Origin: Terriglobia bacterium
Lineage (GTDB): Bacteria; Acidobacteriota; Terriglobia; UBA7540
Assembly (NCBI GenBank): GCA_035712365.1
Contig: DASTAW010000058.1
Coordinates: 1 to 64,000, forward strand
Length of the DNA stretch: 64,000 bases
Reading direction: 5' to 3'
Shown here: positions 7,664-15,726 of the stretch, in pieces
How positions within the stretch are numbered: the stretch's first letter is position 1
How the letters are laid out: each line of letters begins with the position of its first letter
Program-made: the position numbers and the translations under genes
The notes under the pieces: generated by a model
Told to the model about the DNA's origin: nothing
What the model saw: only the letters and a program-made list of their open reading frames with translations
Databases searched by the model: none

Positions 7664-8686
7664 TTACAGCGGCAGAGAGACGGGCCGGCGTTCGCGCGCT
7701 GAAATTTCTGAGGCGAAGCAGATTTCGTGGGTGAGCGCGGCGTCATCGAGATTGGCGTGCGATTCCCGATCTTCCAGGATGCAATCAATGAAATGACTGA
7801 CCTCCTGCGGGAAGGGATGATGTGCCACGTCACCGCTGTCAGGAAGAACGGTGGGAATGGCCGCCCAGTTTTTCTGGCCGGGCCAGCGCTTGCTGAAGAT
7901 CTCGTTGTTGCGGATGGCTCCCTGATCTCCCAGCAACTGGATGCGGAAAACATAGGGCATGATGGACTCCACTGAAGAGGCCACCTTGCCGATGGTGCCA
8001 TCTTGAAAACGGACCAGCGTGACGCTGTTAGGCTCATACTCATAATGCAGAGGGTTGTCCGGGCTGGTGTTGGCGTAGGCAAAAACCTCCACGGCCTTGC
8101 TGCGTACAAACCAGCGGAGACCGTCGGCAGCGTGGCACCCTCCCGTCAGCAGGCTGCTGCCGGCCATGTCCTTTTTGATGTTCCAATAGTACTGGGCGTA
8201 CCAGGGCCCAATGCCGTGCAGGTAATCAACTTCGGCGGCAAAGAGCTTTCCAATGAATCCGTCGGCCAGCATCGCTCGAATGGTCTCGAACAGCGGGTTC
8301 CAGCGCAGCACAAAACTGACCACGGTCTTGACTTTCGCGGCATGAACGGCGGCCTGAAGGTTCCTCATCCCTTCCAGGTCGAGGGCCACTGGCTTTTCAA
8401 TCACCAGGTGCTTGCCTGCATTTGCTGCAGCGATGCCTTGCGGGACGTGCAGATGATGAGGCGTTGCCAGTACGACGATGTGGATTCCGGGGTCGTCGAG
8501 CATCCTTTCGAGATGTTCATAGGCCCGTGCGCTCCCCAGCTTGAATTCTTCCGTCTTTTCATGGGCGCGATCTTTGTCCCGGCTGACGATAGCGCGCACC
8601 TCCGTGCGAGGGTCGGCTTCAAACGACCGGATGTATTCGCCCGAAACCCATCCCGTTCCCACGATCGCCACACCCAGTTTGTCCAT
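7664..8686 (-). CDS. Gfo/Idh/MocA family oxidoreductase
   Basis: NAD(P)-dependent sugar or cyclitol dehydrogenase-like protein, 340 residues, the normal family size. The N-terminal Rossmann fold begins with VAIVGTGWVSGEY at about 6-18. The family motif EKPVAL lies near residue 96-101. The C-terminal half is the alpha/beta substrate domain with the GGCHAADGLRWF segment supplying the conserved His. The same-strand Ada-like gene lies 145 bases downstream; functional linkage is doubtful. The substrate is unknown. The nearest candidates are inositol or uronic-acid derivatives, but nothing in the context decides this. Confidence 0.9.
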   Translation of the reverse strand: MDKLGVAIVGTGWVSGEYIRSFEADPRTEVRAIVSRDKDRAHEKTEEFKLGSARAYEHLERMLDDPGIHIVVLATPHHLHVPQGIAAANAGKHLVIEKPVALDLEGMRNLQAAVHAAKVKTVVSFVLRWNPLFETIRAMLADGFIGKLFAAEVDYLHGIGPWYAQYYWNIKKDMAGSSLLTGGCHAADGLRWFVRSKAVEVFAYANTSPDNPLHYEYEPNSVTLVRFQDGTIGKVASSVESIMPYVFRIQLLGDQGAIRNNEIFSKRWPGQKNWAAIPTVLPDSGDVAHHPFPQEVSHFIDCILEDRESHANLDDAALTHEICFASEISARERRPVSLPL

Positions 8687-9022
8687 CTGAACCCTCCGTT
8701 CGATGCTTTATGGTGTCTTCCTCTTTGGCTGGCGGCTATTCTATCAAGGAGCGCGCGGAAATGGTCTTCTTTTGAAGACGCGCGGGCTTCAGAAGCCGCA
8801 GAGGCGGTTTGCCCAACTCGTTTGGCCTCCGAAGACCGCGGACGAATAAATATTCTGATCTTAATCACGCCTAACTGGAGGCATTCACCGGCGGCGATTC
8901 GGCGGGCAGTTTTTTGGACGCGGCGGCGTTGCCGCAGCAATGGCAGTTCCGTGCGGGGGTTCTATAGCGTTTGTCAGAAGAAACAGGAAAACCAAAGCGG
9001 CGTGCCGCTGAACCGAAGGTCC
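8687..9022. other. Intergenic stretch with tandem hairpins
   Basis: No gene is supported. A perfect hairpin GTCTTC-TTTT-GAAGAC lies at 8764-8779, and a second imperfect GC-rich one (GCGGGCTTC/AGAAGCCGC) at 8782-8799. The rest is unremarkable and probably contains the promoter of the oxidoreductase gene and the 3' end of the Rsb operon transcript. Confidence 0.5.
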
Positions 9023-9436
9023 TTATACCTGCTGGGCGACCAGATGGGAAAGCGCGTCACTGACAAAGACTTTGCCCTCGGCGACCTGTCGAACTCCGCG
9101 GACCAGCTCTCCTACCGCACGATCTTTGAGAATGTAACCGTGGGCCCCAGCCTCCAGAGCTCGCCGAACGTAGTGGTAGTCGCGGTGGATGGTCAGGATG
9201 ATGGTGCGCGCTTCAGGAATAGACTTCCGGATCCGGCGGGCAGCTTCGATGCCGTTCAGGTGCGGCATTGAAAGGTCAAGCAGAATGACGTCAGGCCGGT
9301 GCTGAAGGGCAAGGGAAACCGCCTGTTCTCCATCGGCAGCTTCAATAATGACGTTGAGACCAGCCCGTTCAAGCAGGTTCCGCAGACTTCGGCGGACAAG
9401 CTCGTTGTCGTCGGCGAGCATGAGTCGCAGCGTCAT
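9023..9436 (-). CDS. Stand-alone response regulator receiver protein
   Basis: Receiver-only protein of about 137 residues. It has the acidic pair D9-D10, the phosphoacceptor D54 in LLDLSMPHLNG, T82 and the switch lysine K104, closely matching the NarL-type receiver of the neighbour at 9773. It ends at LVAQQV about where a linker to a LuxR helix-turn-helix would begin, and no HTH follows in any frame. It may therefore be a decayed NarL regulator, or a single-domain receiver acting as a phosphate sink or partner for the adjacent histidine kinase. The ATG at 9436 is chosen because the receiver fold begins there; the frame is open to 9640 but the extension looks non-coding and no good ribosome site is seen. 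Confidence 0.75.
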   Translation of the reverse strand: MTLRLMLADDNELVRRSLRNLLERAGLNVIIEAADGEQAVSLALQHRPDVILLDLSMPHLNGIEAARRIRKSIPEARTIILTIHRDYHYVRRALEAGAHGYILKDRAVGELVRGVRQVAEGKVFVSDALSHLVAQQV

Positions 9437-9772
9437 CGGCGATTTAAAGACTTCCCGATACTCCGGCCTGTTGGGGCGTTCTGATCGCAAGACCGTTCGA
9501 TTCCCCCCTGGGGTAATGCGGACGCTACCACCGGCCTTCACCTGGCTTGGCTCAATCCTGTGGCTGATCGGCCTTGTCCGTCCCGGATGTCCCAAGGTCT
9601 CTAGCCTCGGCTTGACATGCCAGCCTCGCGGGCCCCGCAACTCTGGCGCGGAGAACGACTCCCGGCGAGTTGCATCGTATCCGTCCGAAGGGCTACGGTC
9701 AATCCGGTAAACACCTTAGGAAATTGCCACGACTGCCGTATTGGGCAGGGCCTGTAAGGCGGCGGCAGAGGT
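9437..9772. other. Gap between two response regulator genes
   Basis: About 336 bases between the stand-alone receiver and the NarL-type regulator, both read on the minus strand. No gene, tRNA or obvious palindrome is supported. It probably carries the terminator of the Rsb operon and a promoter for the receiver gene, so the receiver may be transcribed separately. Confidence 0.4.
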
Positions 9773-10405
9773 TCAGGGTTGGACCAGGCCGCGTCGGATA
9801 GCATAACGAACGAGGCTAGCGGTTTCATGGATGTCGAGTTTCTCCATGATCCGGGTCCGGTGCGATTCGGCGGTTTTCACGCTGATATTCAGAAGGGAAG
9901 CCACCTCTTTGGTTGTTTTTCCTTCGGCGACGAGCTGCAAAACCTGAAGTTCACGCGGGCTGAGACTGTCGCTTGGAACATCAACCTTGTTCAGGTAGGC
10001 GTCGACAACTGTATCTGAAATATCAGAACTCAGGAAAGTCGAACCTCGCGAAACTTCGCGAATGGCCTGGACCAGTTCGCCAGCGGCGCGGCTTTTCAGA
10101 ACGTAGCCCCTGATTCCTGCGCGCAGAGCTTCCAGTACGTACTGGGCTTCTGTGTGCATGGTCAGGACGATCAATTTCGTCTGGGGACTTATCTGGCTGA
10201 TGGCCTTGGCCGCGCCGATCCCGTTCATCAAAGGCATTGCAAGATCAAGGATGGCAATGTCAGGCAACAATTCCTGTGCCAGGCGGGTGGCCTGGTGGCC
10301 GTCGGCGGCTTCGCCGACGACCTTGAAGCCCTCCTGCTCAAGAAGGGCCTTCAGTCCCTGGCGCACCATCTGATGGTCATCTGCCAGAAGGATACGTATA
10401 GGCAT
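9773..10405 (-). CDS. NarL/FixJ family response regulator
   Basis: DNA-binding response regulator of 210 residues. The receiver domain (1-120) has D9-D10, phosphoacceptor D54 and K104. A LuxR-type helix-turn-helix occupies about 148-208, with LSPRELQVLQLVAEGKTTKEVASLLNIS. The gene overlaps the 3' end of the histidine kinase gene by 29 bases, so the two form a coupled two-component pair. As the last gene of the Rsb operon it is the probable DNA-level output of the stressosome, replacing the sigma-B output known from Bacillus. Target promoters are unknown. Confidence 0.95.
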   Translation of the reverse strand: MPIRILLADDHQMVRQGLKALLEQEGFKVVGEAADGHQATRLAQELLPDIAILDLAMPLMNGIGAAKAISQISPQTKLIVLTMHTEAQYVLEALRAGIRGYVLKSRAAGELVQAIREVSRGSTFLSSDISDTVVDAYLNKVDVPSDSLSPRELQVLQLVAEGKTTKEVASLLNISVKTAESHRTRIMEKLDIHETASLVRYAIRRGLVQP

Positions 10406-11708
10406 CTTTTCCCTCCGATGGAACCTGAACCAAGATTTCCGTGCCTTTACCGGGACTGGAGTTGATTATACATTCCCCGCGCAAAGGAATCAGCCGTTCC
10501 CTGATTCCGATCAGTCCCAGGCCGGACCTTCCTTTCTGTCCCAGGACGGACTGGACGTCAAAGCCGGCGCCATCATCTGTAATGGTCAGATGGATTTTGT
10601 TCTGCTCCTTTTGGATCCGAATCGAAACATGAGCAGCCCTGGCGTGCTTATTGATATTACTGAGGGCTTCCTGAATGATGCGATAGAGCGCGACCTCCAC
10701 CTGGGGTGAAATCCGCCCGGCGGTGTCTCCCTCGACGGTGATTGGAATTCCGAACCGCTTTGAGACGCCCTGAGTCAGGAACTCCACTGCAGGAACCAGT
10801 CCGAGGTCGTCCAGAATGGTAGGCCGCAGTTCATGGGAAAGCCGTCTTAACTCTGTTTCAATCCGCTCAATGAGCCGCTTGATTTCTCCGATGGTCTGCT
10901 GGCCGGAAGGTGGCAGGTTATTCATCATCCCGTCGATTGCGATGTGGACCGACACCAGGAGCTGGCTTGCCTCGTCATGAAGCTCGTGGGCGATATGTTT
11001 CGCTCGTTCTTCGAGGGCTTCATTCAGCCGGTGCAGGGCTTGTTCGGCGCGCTTACGTTCTGATACGTCGCGAGCAATGCCCTGGATTCCGACGACTTTC
11101 CCCCCATTCAGTATCGGTCGAGCGCTAACCTCGATGGTAAGGGAGTGCCCATCTTTCGTCAGAATCTCGAGCTCACGCGTCAAGGGATCGCCACCGGCCA
11201 TCAGGTGCTGGAAAATCCTGGCAGCTTCCTCGATATGCTCCATCGCCAGCAGGTTGACGGGGATGGGAGGAGGCTCGTCCCGCCGATACCCAGTAAGCCT
11301 TTCGCCGGCCCTGTTGATGGACGTCAGCCTGCCTTCGGCATCAGCGGTGAAGACGATGTCATTTGCGTTTTCGAACAGCTCGCGGTAGCGTTCCTCGCTG
11401 GCCTGCAGGGCGGCGTTCGTTTCCCGATAGCCGCTGATCGTCATCTCATAGGGAGTGAGGGTTTCGATCAGAAACCTTTCGGACGCCTTCATAGCACCCG
11501 ACTTATCCCCAGCCTCGGGCAATTTTGGAAGGGAGCAGTTGAAGGCATCGCTATGAAGCGTGACCATTTCGATCAGGCTGATCTCCAGCCGCAGAGCGCG
11601 GCGCCCCAGTTCATAGGCTTCTTCCAGGGCCATATCGTCCTTCTTCTCCAGATAGGTCCGCAGGGCGGACTCGTACTGGCGCATGAGTTCACGCTGGCTG
11701 GCTTTCAT
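10377..11708 (-). CDS. PAS histidine kinase with RsbU-like N-terminal domain
   Basis: Cytoplasmic sensor kinase of 443 residues without membrane segments. Residues about 8-100 resemble the N-terminal RsbT-binding domain of RsbU: a helical segment with YESALRTYL, RRALRLEISLIEMVTLHSDAF and TPYEMTISGYRETN. A PAS/PAC domain follows at about 103-222. The HisKA_3 segment has the phosphorylatable histidine in AHELHDEASQ (H244). The ATPase domain at about 330-430 shows EALSNINKHA, DDGAGFD and GLGLIGIRERL. It overlaps the upstream phosphatase gene by 4 bases and the downstream regulator by 29. The simplest reading is that RsbT released from the stressosome binds the N-terminal domain and switches the kinase. 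The domain resemblance is by eye; a profile search would decide it. Confidence 0.9.
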   Translation of the reverse strand: MKASQRELMRQYESALRTYLEKKDDMALEEAYELGRRALRLEISLIEMVTLHSDAFNCSLPKLPEAGDKSGAMKASERFLIETLTPYEMTISGYRETNAALQASEERYRELFENANDIVFTADAEGRLTSINRAGERLTGYRRDEPPPIPVNLLAMEHIEEAARIFQHLMAGGDPLTRELEILTKDGHSLTIEVSARPILNGGKVVGIQGIARDVSERKRAEQALHRLNEALEERAKHIAHELHDEASQLLVSVHIAIDGMMNNLPPSGQQTIGEIKRLIERIETELRRLSHELRPTILDDLGLVPAVEFLTQGVSKRFGIPITVEGDTAGRISPQVEVALYRIIQEALSNINKHARAAHVSIRIQKEQNKIHLTITDDGAGFDVQSVLGQKGRSGLGLIGIRERLIPLRGECIINSSPGKGTEILVQVPSEGKDAYTYPSGR

Positions 11709-12322
11709 CGCGCCCTCCCCTGAAATTTGGCGACCAGCACCAAAGCGTCATCTGTGTCCAGTCCGTCACGCCTGAGAATGCTTTCTGCGGTCTTTTGAGG
11801 GCTCGCGGACAGGACCAGTCCGTCTTCAAATCCCTGCCGGATGCCATCCGTTGTAAGGACAACAGTGTCCCCGGAGGAGATCTTCAAGGCGGAGGCACGC
11901 AGCGGAGGCAGCTTTCCGCCGATGATCCCGCTGGACAACAACAGGCACTCCGTCACCGCTTTGCCGCCAGGCATCGAACGCACCAGAACTCCCTTAACAT
12001 TGCCCACGCCGAGCCATTCCATGGAGTTGTCGAGCGCGTTGAGCATGGCCACGGTCATGACGACACCGCGCGTCTGGTGCAGTTTCTGATTGCAATTTTC
12101 GAGCACCTGGGCCAGCGGCTGGTGAGCACACGCTTCTACTGTCTCCAAAGCGAGCCGGGCAGCTTCCGCGGCCGCCGCGCCATGGCCCAGCCCGTCAGCG
12201 ACGGCAAGCAGGACACTATCTCCTAGCGGCTTCACCACGTGCAAGTCACCCGACAGCGTTTCACCGGCCATACGCCTTTCCGCCACGCCCCATTCGACGA
12301 GGTTGGAATTCATGACTTCCAT
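11705..12322 (-). CDS. SpoIIE/RsbX-like PP2C phosphatase
   Basis: Small PP2C-type phosphatase of 205 residues, close to RsbX (about 200). Metal-binding acidic motifs are visible: GDSVLLAVADGLGHG at about 34-48, TTDGIRQGFEDG near 157-168, and TDDALVLVAKF near the C-terminus. In Bacillus RsbX dephosphorylates RsbR and RsbS to reset the stressosome, and the position beside rsbT supports the same job here. Translation begins within the end of rsbT (13-base overlap); an in-frame ATG at 12313 is an alternative start. The gene symbol is withheld because RsbX and SpoIIE-type phosphatases cannot be separated by eye. Confidence 0.88.
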   Translation of the reverse strand: MEVMNSNLVEWGVAERRMAGETLSGDLHVVKPLGDSVLLAVADGLGHGAAAAEAARLALETVEACAHQPLAQVLENCNQKLHQTRGVVMTVAMLNALDNSMEWLGVGNVKGVLVRSMPGGKAVTECLLLSSGIIGGKLPPLRASALKISSGDTVVLTTDGIRQGFEDGLVLSASPQKTAESILRRDGLDTDDALVLVAKFQGRAR

Positions 12323-12720
12323 TTGATTGTGGTCACCGTCGTCCCGCGGCCCTTATGGGAGACGATGGCAAATTCATCCATCATTCGACGTACGCCCGGC
12401 AAGCCCAGGCCCAGTCCTCCCGAAGTGGAATACCCATCCTTCAGGACGGCCTCGACATCCGGAATGCCTGGACCCTCGTCTGTCGCCTGGATAACAATGC
12501 CTTTCTTCGGTTCCCTTTCGATTGCCCAACAGATGAGGCTTCCATTTCTTGCATAGAGCAGAAGGTTGCGCGCCAGTTCTGAGATAGCTGTGGCGATCAT
12601 GGCCAGTTCTGACGGGCCGAAGCCGAGGCGGACGCCCAGTTCCCGCCCTTCCTGCCGGGCAGAGAGGATGTCCTCATCCGATTTGATCGACACTCGGACT
12701 TCATTTTCCGTGCTGGCCAT
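12310..12720 (-). CDS. rsbT: RsbT serine/threonine kinase (stressosome switch)
   Basis: GHKL-type protein kinase of 136 residues, the usual RsbT size. The N-box ELARN is at 48-52, the G1 box DEGPGIPD at 81-88 and the G2 loop GGLGLGLPG at 101-109. In known RST modules RsbT phosphorylates RsbS and RsbR, leaves the complex on stress and activates a partner. Here no rsbU or sigma-B lies nearby; the histidine kinase two genes downstream carries an RsbU-like N-terminus and is the likely partner. The gene overlaps rsbS by 20 bases and the phosphatase gene by 13. Confidence 0.94.
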   Translation of the reverse strand: MASTENEVRVSIKSDEDILSARQEGRELGVRLGFGPSELAMIATAISELARNLLLYARNGSLICWAIEREPKKGIVIQATDEGPGIPDVEAVLKDGYSTSGGLGLGLPGVRRMMDEFAIVSHKGRGTTVTTIKWKS

Positions 12721-13081
12721 GGTCCATCCGTTTCGTCCTTCGGCTCATATACTCGAGCCCTTCTTCCAGATCGAGAGCAGTTGCAACTCCTTCCAGTTTG
12801 AGACCGAGCTGGACCATCGAAAAAGCAACCTCCGGCTGGATACCGACGATGACCGTCCGCGCTCCCCGTAGCCTTATCATGGTGGCAATGTCGCTCAGTG
12901 TCCGGCAAGCGAATGAGTCGAGAACGTCCAGGGCGGTGACATCGACAATCACCCCTCGGGACCGGTATGTCCCGACTTTTTCTGTTAAAGAATCCCGCAA
13001 ATTGATCAGGTCAGCGTCCCGCAAGGCCGCCTGCACAGAAGCGATCAGATACTGTCCCTGCTTCAGGATTGGAACCTGCAT
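12701..13081 (-). CDS. rsbS: RsbS STAS-domain stressosome scaffold
   Basis: Single STAS-domain protein of 126 residues. The conserved phosphorylation site is S56 in LDVLDSFACR, matching the DSF motif of Bacillus RsbS, and the GIQPEVAFSMVQLG segment follows at 80-93. It should co-assemble with RsbR into the stressosome core and hold RsbT. It begins 3 bases after rsbR ends and overlaps rsbT by 20 bases. The C-terminal tail with RRTKRMDHGQHGK extends a little past the usual domain end. Confidence 0.94.
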   Translation of the reverse strand: MQVPILKQGQYLIASVQAALRDADLINLRDSLTEKVGTYRSRGVIVDVTALDVLDSFACRTLSDIATMIRLRGARTVIVGIQPEVAFSMVQLGLKLEGVATALDLEEGLEYMSRRTKRMDHGQHGK

Positions 13082-13084
13082 GGC

Positions 13085-13996
13085 TTAGTTTCCTTCCCCC
13101 TGCTCATCCTGTTCAGATAAGTCGTCCACCCGGATTACTCGATAACCCAACAACCGGTCAGCCTCCTCGATGCCGCCCCGCAGATCGCAGACCGTGTGCA
13201 TTTTGTTCAAGTCAACACTGATGGTGACTAGCGTCTGGGCAATCTCAGGTGACAACCCCGTAACGATCGCCGTTGCCCCCAGCAGGCGGGCGGCTTCGAC
13301 CGTGAGTACGAGATGGTTGGCCACGGTTGAGTTGATGGAGGGAACGCCCGTAACATCGATCACCACCACCTTGGCGCGGTTGGCGCGGATGCCACGCAGG
13401 AGTTGGCCGGTCAACTGGTGCGCTCGCTGCGGATCGATCACGCCGACGATGGGCAGGATGAGCAATCCCTCCCGGACCGGCAGGACCGGGGTTGAGAGCT
13501 CCCTGATGGCGGCCTGTTGCTGGTGGATGATTCTCTCGCGTTCGTGGACGAATCCTGCTGCCACCGTCACGGTTATGCGACGGGCCGCCGGCTCAAAGGC
13601 GTCCAGCATACGCGTGAGCAAATCCACACGGGATTGGTACGTTGCCAGGAGCGAACGCAGCAGGACGTCGCGGAGAAGAAGGACGATTCCTATCACTTCG
13701 TGAGTTTCCACGCCTCGCGGAATAATCCGTTCCGAGAGGTTGCGCGCATAGGCCTCCAGAGCTTCAACGGCGCCGGTTTCCAAAACATCAATGTAGTTAT
13801 CGTAGATGGACGCCGTCTCAGTCAGTATCTCATCCTCGCTCATCGCCGTTAGAAGCTGCGCTTCGGTAATGCGGCGCGCCCATGCTGCGCGCAAGCCGGT
13901 TCTGTTTTTGCGGAGATGGTCAACGAGTTCAGTGAAGACGCCAGAGGGCCCATTTTGGGACCGGGGGCCTGATTTCCTTTTCCTGGACGCAGGCAT
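13085..13996 (-). CDS. rsbR: RsbR-type stressosome sensor with C-terminal STAS domain
   Basis: Stressosome sensor protein of 303 residues. Residues about 20-155 form an all-helical N-terminal sensor domain of the RsbR kind. Residues 170-283 form the STAS domain. The two phosphorylation positions of Bacillus RsbR map to S223 in PSINSTVA, where the usual Asp-Thr is Asn-Ser, and to T255 in PEIAQTLV. The Asn before the first site is a departure that could alter how phosphorylation is sensed. It is first in the operon; a pair of overlapping palindromes lies 47-70 bases upstream. The physical signal sensed is unknown. Confidence 0.93.
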   Translation of the reverse strand: MPASRKRKSGPRSQNGPSGVFTELVDHLRKNRTGLRAAWARRITEAQLLTAMSEDEILTETASIYDNYIDVLETGAVEALEAYARNLSERIIPRGVETHEVIGIVLLLRDVLLRSLLATYQSRVDLLTRMLDAFEPAARRITVTVAAGFVHERERIIHQQQAAIRELSTPVLPVREGLLILPIVGVIDPQRAHQLTGQLLRGIRANRAKVVVIDVTGVPSINSTVANHLVLTVEAARLLGATAIVTGLSPEIAQTLVTISVDLNKMHTVCDLRGGIEEADRLLGYRVIRVDDLSEQDEQGEGN

Positions 13997-14670
13997 GGGG
14001 GTTCTCCTCCTTGCTTTCGCCTAATTCCTTGTCCTGGCTCCCCATACGTTAGGCAATTGCCGTATGCGCCGCAACGCGGCAGAGAGTGCGAAAAGCCTGA
14101 GAAACAACATGCAAGGACTCACGGTCTCCCGCACAGTCTCGCTCCCTTGCAGGCGGGTAGCAGCTCTGACGGCCTGTTTCCAAGATCCGGGCGAAATGCG
14201 GACGCCTTTGAGGGGACCCCATCCGCTGCCGCTGCCGCTGCTTCAATTTTAAGAGTTTTGCCTTTTCCGGGGCAACGTGTCAAATCCTTTTGAATTGAAA
14301 GATTCAGCCATCATCCTCGCCCTCGGCGGAACAATTGTAACGATGCCGCAGCCGATTGAGGTGAAGGGAGGATGGAGTGCCTGTTCTTTTCAGGCAGGTG
14401 GGCTTGAGAGGGGCTGCTTTAGCCGGGGCGGCTCCATTCCGGTACTGCAAAACATTTCCGCAAACGGAACAAGTTTGCATGCGGTTGGGCCCTCAAGGGC
14501 CAGGCCGGACATCCTGGAACGATCTCTGTTCCTGCGTTGCAAGCCACACAATGCCCGCAGCTTATACAAGCATTGCCCATGCCGAACCCGACACCGTGTT
14601 CACGCGCCAGGCTTTTGGAAGGCGATGTGCTCTCGAAGTCGCCCGAAGTTGGCACACAGAGGGAGCGATA
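13997..14670. other. Divergent intergenic region, Rsb operon versus EPS regulator
   Basis: About 670 bases separate rsbR (minus) from the first AAA+ regulator (plus). Besides the palindromes at 14043-14066, a small GCCTG/CAGGC hairpin occurs near 14380. The frame of the AAA+ gene is open from 14377, but codons up to about 14670 look non-coding. No tRNA or -24/-12 promoter was recognised. Confidence 0.45.
14043..14066. promoter_or_regulatory. Overlapping palindromes upstream of rsbR
   Basis: CATACG (14043-14048) and CGTATG (14061-14066) form an inverted repeat, and inside it GGCAATTGCC (14052-14061) is a perfect 10-base palindrome with a different centre. They sit 47-70 bases before the rsbR start, in the place expected for an operator of the Rsb operon. 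Confidence 0.4.
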
Positions 14671-15726
14671 GTGGCCGAAGAAATCGCGGCTTTGACAACC
14701 AGTTACGGACTACTTCCTCCGGAGCCGGTGGTTCTTGGCGTATCAAGCGCGATGAAAGAGATCCGGGATAAGGTCGAAAAGATTGCTTATACCGATGTTC
14801 CCGTCCTTATCCGTGGAGAAGCCGGCAGCGGAAAAGAAGTTCTGGCCAGGCTCATTCATAAGAAATATCCCGGTGAATTTACTCCCTTCCACAAGATAAG
14901 CCCGGCGGGAAGTGCGGGATGGCGGAAGAGCGCCAGCTTTATGTTCTCCGAGGAACAAGTCAATGGCGACAATGGAAATGCTCAATCTCTCCCGGAGGGA
15001 TCGGGAAGGCCGGGATGCATTGGCACGTTGTTCTTTGATGATGTGGCGGAGCTGAATGCTGCTTCCCAGCGCCATCTGACGCAGTTGCTACACGATGACC
15101 GGCCATCCGGCATGGGCCTTTCCGACTACTCTCCCGCGTTGTTCCGGGTGGTTTGCAGTACCGGGCATGATCTTGAACGGGAAATGAGTCTGGGAAATTT
15201 CCGCGAGGACCTCTTCTATTCCATCAATGTTGTCAGCCTGCCGCTTCCCTCCTTGCGGTCGCGGCGCGACGATATTCCTGGGTTGGCGTGGTATTTCTGG
15301 GAGACATATCGGCAGGAGCTGGGCTTAAACGCTCCCGCGCCTTCAACCCGTCTGGTCCATGTTCTTCAGGAGTACGACTGGCCGGAAAATATCAGCGAAC
15401 TCGCGGGCGTCATGAGGCGCTACGTGCTTCTGGGTTCCGTGGACGAAATTGCCGAGGCCCTGGCTGCAAAGGTATCGCTGCCGGCGGGGTGCGAAGCCCC
15501 CTCGATGCGAGGCATTTCCCTGAAAAGACTGGCGAAGCAGGAGGCGCAGGAACTTGAGCGGAAGATCATTTTCAAAACACTCCGCGAAACCCAGTGGAAC
15601 CGGAAGCAGGCGGCGCGAACGTTAAACATTAGCTACCGAACTCTGCTCTACAAGATCAAGGAGGCCGGAGTGCCGCCGAAAAGAATCGTGATGAAGCGGG
15701 AGAAAACAATTGAAGAACCTTACTGA
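14671..15726 (+). CDS. Degenerate sigma-54-activator-like AAA+ protein (GAFTGA absent)
   Basis: AAA+ regulator of about 351 residues related to bacterial enhancer-binding proteins. It has Walker A GEAGSGKE at 49-56, a Walker B-like TLFFDDV at 119-125, the FREDLFYSINVV segment near 177-188 and a Fis-type helix-turn-helix at the C-terminus (WNRKQAARTLNISYRTLLYKIK). The GAFTGA loop that contacts sigma-54 is missing: the space between Walker A and B holds an unrelated Gly/Ser-rich stretch. It also has no N-terminal sensor domain. It may bind DNA and act without sigma-54. The GTG at 14671 is preferred because GGAG lies 5 bases before it and the paralogue has a similarly short N-terminus; ATG at 14551 is the alternative. 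Confidence 0.8.
   Translation: MAEEIAALTTSYGLLPPEPVVLGVSSAMKEIRDKVEKIAYTDVPVLIRGEAGSGKEVLARLIHKKYPGEFTPFHKISPAGSAGWRKSASFMFSEEQVNGDNGNAQSLPEGSGRPGCIGTLFFDDVAELNAASQRHLTQLLHDDRPSGMGLSDYSPALFRVVCSTGHDLEREMSLGNFREDLFYSINVVSLPLPSLRSRRDDIPGLAWYFWETYRQELGLNAPAPSTRLVHVLQEYDWPENISELAGVMRRYVLLGSVDEIAEALAAKVSLPAGCEAPSMRGISLKRLAKQEAQELERKIIFKTLRETQWNRKQAARTLNISYRTLLYKIKEAGVPPKRIVMKREKTIEEPY

Noticed and set aside
7519-8109. N-terminal extension of the Ada-like protein to about 477 residues
   Set aside because: The extra part runs antisense-like through another frame of the oxidoreductase gene, has no Ada zinc domain, and a good ribosome site exists at 7518.
9023-13996. Sigma-B or anti-sigma factor RsbW/RsbV within the Rsb operon
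   Set aside because: All frames were read; the only GHKL proteins are RsbT and the histidine kinase, and no sigma factor is present.
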